Positions 58,885 through 64,000 of a stretch of 64,000 bases of DNA are shown here, piece by piece. This stretch comes from Roseateles_B sp051857535 (GTDB taxonomy: Bacteria > Pseudomonadota > Gammaproteobacteria > Burkholderiales > Burkholderiaceae_C), in contig NZ_JBPZGY010000003.1 of assembly GCF_051857535.1 (NCBI RefSeq), positions 124,001 through 188,000 on the forward strand, written 5' to 3'. The notes beneath the pieces are model-generated. The model did not search any database, was not told the origin of the DNA, and saw nothing but the letters and a program-made list of their open reading frames with translations. The translations under genes were made by a program, and so were the position numbers. Within the stretch, counting starts at the first letter, position 1. The number at the start of each line of letters is the position of its first letter.

Positions 58885-60009
58885 ATGCCCAAAATCCGGA
58901 ATGCCCGATTCCCCGCCTTGCTGCCCATGATGGTGGCCCTGCTGCTCAGCGCTTGCGGCAAGCAGGCGGCAGCCCCTGAACCTGAACGCGCCGTCCGGAC
59001 ACAGCTGATCGAGGCGGGCAGCGCCGGCATGACGCGTGAGTTCGCGGCCGAGATCCGCGCCCGGACCGAATCCCGCCTGTCCTTCCGGGTGGGAGGCAAG
59101 ATCCAGCAGCGTCTGGTGAATGTGGGCGACAAGGTGCGCGCCGGGCAGGTGCTGGCGCAGCTGGATGCCCAGGACCTGCGCCTGGGGGCCGACGCGGCGC
59201 AGGCCCAGATGATTGCTGCCCGCACCAATCGTGATCAGGCCGGTGCGGACTACCGGCGCTTCATCGAACTGCATCAACAGGGTTTCATCAGTGCTGCTGA
59301 ACTGGAGCGCCGCGATGCCTACTTCAAGGCGGCCCAGGCTCAGCTGGACCAGGCCAAGGCCCAGGCCAGTGTGCAGGGCAACCAGGTGGCCTATGCCGGC
59401 CTGGTGGCGGATGCGCCTGGCGTCGTGACCGGTGTGGACGCAGAGCCAGGCATGGTGGTAGGCGCGGGCATGCCGGTGCTGCGTGTTGCCCATGACGGGC
59501 CGCGTGACGTGGTGTTTTCCGTTCCCGAAGACCAGGTCGGTGGCCTGCGCGCGGCTGCCAGCCAGCCTGGCGCGCTGCGCATGCGCCTGTGGGGGCAGCA
59601 GGAAGTCGTGCCGCTGACCTTGCGGGAAGTGTCGGCTGCGGCCGATCCCGTCACCCGCACCTTCCAGGTCAAGGCAGATGTGGGCAAGGCTGACGTCAAG
59701 CTGGGCCAGACGGCTGCGGTGCTGTGGGAGCTGCCGCGGCTGGGCAATGTGGTCAAGCTGCCGCTGAGCGCCATCCTGGAGCGGGGCGGCAAGAGCCAGG
59801 TCTGGGTGCTGGACCCCGCCGCCATGACGGTCAAGGCCCAGCCGGTGCAGATCGGTGGGGCTGACGGCAATACCGTCGTCATTGCCGGCGGGCTCACGCC
59901 CGGCCAGGAGGTGGTGACGGCAGGCGTCCATGTGCTGAACGACGGCCAGAAGGTGCGTCGCTACGCGGGTGATGCCGCGCCTGCCGCGCCCGCTGCGGCT
60001 TCGCGCTGA
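58885..60009 (+). CDS. RND efflux periplasmic adaptor (membrane fusion) lipoprotein
   Basis: 374 residues. The ATG encoding MPKIRNARF is preferred: AGAGG lies 6 nt upstream and the signal then ends in lipobox LSAC near residue 27; an ATG 15 nt earlier is possible. It has the barrel-sandwich half (VGGKIQQRLVNVGDKVRAGQ), an alpha-hairpin near 90-170, and the second half (YAGLVADAPGVVTGVDAEPG), the standard AcrA-type layout. It links the pump to an outer-membrane channel not found here. The pump follows after 11 nt. Confidence 0.93.
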   Translation: MPKIRNARFPALLPMMVALLLSACGKQAAAPEPERAVRTQLIEAGSAGMTREFAAEIRARTESRLSFRVGGKIQQRLVNVGDKVRAGQVLAQLDAQDLRLGADAAQAQMIAARTNRDQAGADYRRFIELHQQGFISAAELERRDAYFKAAQAQLDQAKAQASVQGNQVAYAGLVADAPGVVTGVDAEPGMVVGAGMPVLRVAHDGPRDVVFSVPEDQVGGLRAAASQPGALRMRLWGQQEVVPLTLREVSAAADPVTRTFQVKADVGKADVKLGQTAAVLWELPRLGNVVKLPLSAILERGGKSQVWVLDPAAMTVKAQPVQIGGADGNTVVIAGGLTPGQEVVTAGVHVLNDGQKVRRYAGDAAPAAPAAASR

Positions 60010-60020
60010 GGAGGCTCACT

Positions 60021-63000
60021 GTGTCCATGAGCAGCAAACCGGGCCACGCAGGCTCCCGCTTCAATGTGTCGCGCTGGGCGCTGGAACACCCCGCCCTGAC
60101 GCGCTACCTCATGATCGTGCTGATGGTGATGGGCTTTGCCGCCTATTTCCAGCTCGGCCAGGACGAGGACCCGCCCTTCACCTTCCGCCTGATGGTGGTC
60201 CAGGCCTTCTGGCCGGGCGCTACTGCCATGCAGATGGCCGACCAGGTGACGGACAAGATCGAGAAGACGCTGCAGGAAGTGCCTTACTCGGACAAGATCC
60301 GCTCCTACACCAAGCCGGGCGAGTCGCTCACCATCTTTCAGCTGAAGGACAGCACGCCGCCCAAGGATGTGGCGGACGTCTGGTACCAGGTCCGCAAGCG
60401 CGTCAACGACATGCGCTACACCCTGCCGCAGGGCGTGCTGGGCCCCGTGTTCAACGACGACTTCGGTGATGTCTACGGCTCCATCTACGCCCTGAGCAGC
60501 GATGGCTTCAGCCGTGAGGAGACCCGGGTCTACGCCGAGCGCGTGCGTCACCAATTGCTCAAGGTGCGCGACGTGGCCAAGGTGGAGGTCTTCGGCATCC
60601 AGCCCGAGAAGATCTACATCGAGGTCTCGCAGAAGCGCCTGGCCGAGTTGGGCCTGGACTTCACGCAGGTGATCAACCAGATCGGCGCCCAGAACGCGGT
60701 GGAAGGCGCGGGCGTGCTCAATGCCGGCAGTACCAATCTGCAGATCCGCGTGCAGGGTCAGCTGGATGACCTGAAGGCCCTGCGCGACTTCTCCATTCGT
60801 GCGGTCAATCCCTTCACAGGGGCAGCCAGCCAGTTCCGTCTGGGTGATATCGCCGAGATCAAGCGCGACTACGTCGACCCGCCCAGCACCATGGTGCGCC
60901 ACCAGGGCAAGCAGGTGCTGGCCCTGGGCGTGTCCATGGCCAAGGGCGGCGACATCATCGCCATGGGCCAGGCACTCAAGACCCAACTGGCCGAGGTCCA
61001 GAAGGGCCTGCCTGCGGGCATGGAGCTCTCGCAGATCCAGGACCAGCCGGCCTCGGTCTCGCGCTCGGTGAACGAGTTCGTCCATGTGCTGATCGAGGCC
61101 GTGGTGATCGTCCTGGCCGTCAGCTTCATCAGCCTGGGCCTGCACACGCGGCCCCTGCGCATCGACATCTGGCCGGGCCTGGTCGTGGCCATCACCATCC
61201 CGCTGGTGCTGGCGATCACCTTCGTCACCATGTTCTATTGGGGCGTCGGGCTGCACAAGATTTCGCTGGGCTCTCTGATCATTGCGCTGGGCCTGCTGGT
61301 GGACGACGCCATCATTGCGGTCGAGATGATGGTCCGCAAGCTGGAAGAGGGCTACGACAAGATGCATGCGGCGACCTTCGCCTATGACGTCACCGCCATG
61401 CCCATGCTCACCGGCACGCTGATCACGGCCGTGGGCTTTCTGCCCATCGGATTGGCGCAGTCCACGGTGGGCGAGTACACCTTCGCCATCTTCGCGGTGA
61501 CGGCGGCCTCGCTGGTCATCTCCTGGGTGGTCTCGATCTACTTCGTGCCCTACCTGGGCTCCTTCCTGCTCAAGACCAAGGCCGGCCATCCCGGCGAGAG
61601 TCATGAGCTCTTCGACACGCCGTTCTACAACCGCTTCCGCGGCATGGTGCGCTGGTGCGTGGAGCATCGCTGGAAGACCATAGGCATCACCGTGCTGCTG
61701 TTCCTGGCCGGCCTCTTCGGCATGACCCGCGTGCAGCAGCAGTTCTTCCCCGACTCCAGCCGGCCCGAGATCCTCGTCGACCTGTGGCTGCCCGAGGGCT
61801 CGACCATCCAGCAGAGCGAGCAGATGGCCAAGCGCTTCGAGGCCCGCATGCTCAAGGAAGAGGGCGTGGCCAGCATCACCACCTGGGTGGGCAGCGGCGT
61901 GCCGCGCTTCTACCTGCCGCTGGATCAGGTCTTCCCGCAGTCCAATGTCAGCCAGGCCATCGTGCTGCCCAAGGACCTTGCCCAGCGCGAGGCCCTGCGC
62001 AAGCGCCTGCCTGAGCTGATGGCCACCGAGTTCCCCGAGGTCCGCACCCGCGTCAAGCTGCTGCCCAACGGGCCGCCGGTGCCCTATCCGGTGCAGTTCC
62101 GCGTGACGGGTGAGGACCCCAGGCTCGTGCGCCAGTGGGCCGACAAGGCCAAGGAGCTGCTCAAGGCCAATCCGCACATGCGCGGCGTCAACGACAACTG
62201 GAACGAGTCCATCAAGGCCCTCAAGCTGGACGTGGATCAGGACAAGGCCCGCGCCCTGGGCGTCACCAGCCAGAGCCTGGCGCAGGCCTCGCGCACCATC
62301 CTGTCGGGCACCGTCATCGGCCAGTACCGCGAGGCGGACAAGCTCATCGACATCGTGCTGCGCCAGCCCCTGGAAGAGCGCAATGCCATCACCGACCTGG
62401 GCAATGCCTACATGCCCACCACGACCGGCCGCGCCGTGCCCCTGACCCAGGTGGCCAAGGTGGGCTTTGAATGGGAGCCCGGCGTCATGTGGCGCGAGGG
62501 CCGCAACTACGCGGTCACCGTGCAGGGCGACGTGGAGGAGGGCATGCAGGGGGCCACCGTCTCGGCCCAGGTCTGGCCCCAGATGCAGGCGCTGTCAGCC
62601 AAGATGCCGCCAGGCTACCGCATCGAGGTGGCCGGCGCGGTGGAGGAAAGCAGCAAGGGCCAGGGCTCCATCGCCGCCGGTGTGCCAGTGATGCTCTTCA
62701 TCATCTTCACCCTGCTGATGCTGCAGCTGCAGAGCTTCTCGCGTGCCATGCTGGTCTTCCTGACCGGCCCCCTGGGCATTGCCGGCGTGGCGGCGGCACT
62801 CCTGTTGCTGAACAGGCCCTTCGGCTTCGTGGCCCTGCTCGGTGTGATCGCGCTGATGGGCATGATCATGCGCAACTCGGTGATCCTGATCGACCAGATC
62901 GAGCAGGACCGTGCCCGCGGCGTGCCGGCCTGGTCGGCCATCGTCGAGTCGGCGGTGAGGCGCTTCCGCCCCATCGTGTTGACGGCGGCGGCAGCGGTGC

Positions 63001-63182
63001 TGGCCATGATTCCGCTGTCACGCAGTGTGTTCTGGGGCCCGATGGCTGTGGCCATCATGGGCGGCCTGATCGTCGCTACCGTGCTGACGCTGCTGGCCCT
63101 GCCGGCCATGTATGCGGCCTGGTTCCGGGTGATGCGCCCGGCGGAAGCGAACTCGCGCTTCCCGACGCCCTCTCGCTTCTGA
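60021..63182 (+). CDS. RND efflux transporter permease
   Basis: 1053 residues, an AcrB-type inner-membrane pump with 12 helices and two large periplasmic loops. The GTG is used because AGGAGG lies 6 nt upstream; an ATG 6 nt later would be 12 nt away. The proton-relay aspartates are in GLLVDDAIIAVEMM near residue 430. Duplicated 6-helix halves are visible, the second ending near 1030 with ALLGVIALMGMIMRNSVILI. Substrates cannot be told; no outer-membrane factor is encoded in the window. Confidence 0.94.
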   Translation: MSMSSKPGHAGSRFNVSRWALEHPALTRYLMIVLMVMGFAAYFQLGQDEDPPFTFRLMVVQAFWPGATAMQMADQVTDKIEKTLQEVPYSDKIRSYTKPGESLTIFQLKDSTPPKDVADVWYQVRKRVNDMRYTLPQGVLGPVFNDDFGDVYGSIYALSSDGFSREETRVYAERVRHQLLKVRDVAKVEVFGIQPEKIYIEVSQKRLAELGLDFTQVINQIGAQNAVEGAGVLNAGSTNLQIRVQGQLDDLKALRDFSIRAVNPFTGAASQFRLGDIAEIKRDYVDPPSTMVRHQGKQVLALGVSMAKGGDIIAMGQALKTQLAEVQKGLPAGMELSQIQDQPASVSRSVNEFVHVLIEAVVIVLAVSFISLGLHTRPLRIDIWPGLVVAITIPLVLAITFVTMFYWGVGLHKISLGSLIIALGLLVDDAIIAVEMMVRKLEEGYDKMHAATFAYDVTAMPMLTGTLITAVGFLPIGLAQSTVGEYTFAIFAVTAASLVISWVVSIYFVPYLGSFLLKTKAGHPGESHELFDTPFYNRFRGMVRWCVEHRWKTIGITVLLFLAGLFGMTRVQQQFFPDSSRPEILVDLWLPEGSTIQQSEQMAKRFEARMLKEEGVASITTWVGSGVPRFYLPLDQVFPQSNVSQAIVLPKDLAQREALRKRLPELMATEFPEVRTRVKLLPNGPPVPYPVQFRVTGEDPRLVRQWADKAKELLKANPHMRGVNDNWNESIKALKLDVDQDKARALGVTSQSLAQASRTILSGTVIGQYREADKLIDIVLRQPLEERNAITDLGNAYMPTTTGRAVPLTQVAKVGFEWEPGVMWREGRNYAVTVQGDVEEGMQGATVSAQVWPQMQALSAKMPPGYRIEVAGAVEESSKGQGSIAAGVPVMLFIIFTLLMLQLQSFSRAMLVFLTGPLGIAGVAAALLLLNRPFGFVALLGVIALMGMIMRNSVILIDQIEQDRARGVPAWSAIVESAVRRFRPIVLTAAAAVLAMIPLSRSVFWGPMAVAIMGGLIVATVLTLLALPAMYAAWFRVMRPAEANSRFPTPSRF

Positions 63183-63197
63183 GCGGCCTGGCACCGG

Positions 63198-63238
63198 GGC
63201 GCCTTGCCTGGAAACGGGCAGGGCGCCTTTCTCTTTTT
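63198..63238 (+). terminator. Terminator of the RND operon
   Basis: A 13-bp stem (63198-63210 with 63215-63227, three G-U pairs) closed by a GAAA tetraloop, followed by TTTCTCTTTTT. Confidence 0.93.
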
Positions 63239-63293
63239 GGGGGGAGGTGATTGCGGCTAACCCCTAGGTCCGGGAAATGCCCGTATTCACGGC

Positions 63294-63299
63294 TACAAT
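63294..63299 (+). promoter_or_regulatory. Possible -10 element of the tRNA-Leu/tig transcript
   Basis: TACAAT in GGCTACAATCA, the same 11-mer as at the thrS leader. It lies about 80 nt ahead of tRNA-Leu. The leader between contains hairpins GCCAC/GTGGC and GGGG/CCCC. A -35 is not obvious. Confidence 0.35.
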
Positions 63300-63380
63300 C
63301 ACCGGTTTGCCGAAATGCCACGAGGCTGAGGTGGCTTGGGGTTTTAGGACCCCGATGCTGCGGCAGCCTTGAAACCACTC

Positions 63381-63467
63381 GCGCGGGTGGCGAAATTGGT
63401 AGACGCACCAGGTTTAGGTCCTGACGCCTTCACGGGCGTGTCGGTTCGAGTCCGACCCCGCGCACCA
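63381..63467 (+). tRNA. tRNA-Leu(TAG)
   Basis: 87 nt with encoded CCA and a long variable arm. Acceptor stem GCGCGGG/CCCGCGC, anticodon loop TTTAGGT, giving anticodon TAG, which reads CTA codons (and CTG/CTN by wobble). It lies 26 nt before tig, as in several betaproteobacteria. This isoacceptor would read the CTA control codons in the leuA leader. Confidence 0.96.
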
Positions 63468-63493
63468 GAATCACTTTGTTCACAGAGTCCACT

Positions 63494-64000
63494 ATGGCTG
63501 TCACCGTCGAAACCCTCGAAAAGCTCGAACGCCGCATCACGCTCACGCTGGCGGCCGCTGACATCAACAGCGAAGTCGAGACCCGCCTGAAGAAGCTGGC
63601 CCGCACGGTCAAGGCTGATGGCTTCCGCCCCGGCAAGGTGCCGATGAGCGTGGTCGCCCAGCGCTATGGCTATTCCGTCCAGTATGAAGTCATGAACGAC
63701 AAGCTGGGTCAGGCCTTCACCGCCGCAGCCAACGAGGCGCAACTGCGCGTCGCCGGCGTGCCCAACATCGCTCAGAAGGACGATGCGCCCGAAGGCCAGA
63801 TGGCCTTTGACGCCACTTTCGAGGTCTATCCTGAAGTCAAGATCGGCGATCTGACTGCCGCCGAGGTGGAGCGCGTCTCCAGCGAGGTGACCGAGGAAGC
63901 CATCGACAAGACCGTCGAGATCCTGCGCAAGCAGCGCCGCACCTTCGCCCAGCGTCCTGCTGCCGAGGCTGCCACTGACGGCGATCGCGTCACCATCGAC
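63494..64000 (+). CDS. tig: Trigger factor, N-terminal part
   Basis: The first 169 codons are inside the window; the frame runs off the right edge. MAVTVETLEKLERRITLTL at the start and GFRPGKVP near residue 45 (the ribosome-binding signature of the N-terminal domain) identify trigger factor, a ribosome-bound chaperone; the beginning of the PPIase domain is at the edge (DGDRVTID). No clear ribosome site is present ahead of the ATG. Confidence 0.95.
   Translation, partial: MAVTVETLEKLERRITLTLAAADINSEVETRLKKLARTVKADGFRPGKVPMSVVAQRYGYSVQYEVMNDKLGQAFTAAANEAQLRVAGVPNIAQKDDAPEGQMAFDATFEVYPEVKIGDLTAAEVERVSSEVTEEAIDKTVEILRKQRRTFAQRPAAEAATDGDRVTID

Overview
The window is high-GC, densely packed chromosome from a betaproteobacterium, most likely a Burkholderiales member of the Roseateles/Rubrivivax/Leptothrix kind. 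This rests on gene order (thrS-infC-rpmI-rplT-pheST-ihfA-merR-tRNA-Pro; ilvBHC-pssA-leuA; nadE-glnB; the sigma/DUF3619/DUF3106/RDD block), the proteins themselves and GC-biased codon use. It is an inference: no search was run. No phage, insertion sequence or CRISPR array was seen.

Layout. 1-8966: elaA tail, an SDR oxidoreductase, a HI0933-like flavoprotein, Tex, a TonB-dependent receptor, a patatin-like phospholipase and a glycine-zipper lipoprotein. 8999-17401: translation block thrS-infC-rpmI-rplT-pheS-pheT-ihfA-merR-tRNA-Pro. 17402-19676: a gene-poor stretch with a short tandem repeat, then a DUF5694 protein and YggL. 19723-36093: a denitrification island for NO and nitrite reduction (norC norB norQ, a 4Fe-4S membrane protein, norD, a Dnr-type regulator, an nirE-like SUMT, and nirS-M-C-F-DL-G-H-J-N). 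36256-44073: J-domain protein, membrane and soluble pyrophosphatases, a FemAB/GNAT-like protein, NAD synthetase and a P-II protein. 44137-46892: an ECF sigma operon on the minus strand ending in dgkA. 47157-53517: branched-chain amino acid genes ilvB-ilvH-ilvC, pssA, leuA. 53661-63182: PBP7-type endopeptidase, IclR regulator, squalene genes hpnC-D-E, and an RND efflux pair. 63381-64000: tRNA-Leu and the start of tig.

How the parts work together. The nir genes make and use cytochrome cd1 (nitrite to NO), and the nor genes remove the NO (to N2O). A Dnr-type regulator lies between them, and nearly identical palindromes (TTGAA-N4-TTCAA) precede norC and the nirE/nirS divergent promoter. Translation and amino acid genes carry their own leader control: thrS and leuA are each preceded by a short ORF enriched in the matching codons (Thr; Leu including rare CTA) and then an intrinsic terminator, the layout of ribosome-mediated attenuation. 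infC starts at a rare AUC codon, and infC and rpmI are separated by a cluster of hairpins.

The observations most worth follow-up are the thrS leader, where an antiterminator pairing can be drawn that fits the position of a ribosome stalled on the Thr codons, the leuA leader, the infC-rpmI hairpin array, and the Dnr box variant.
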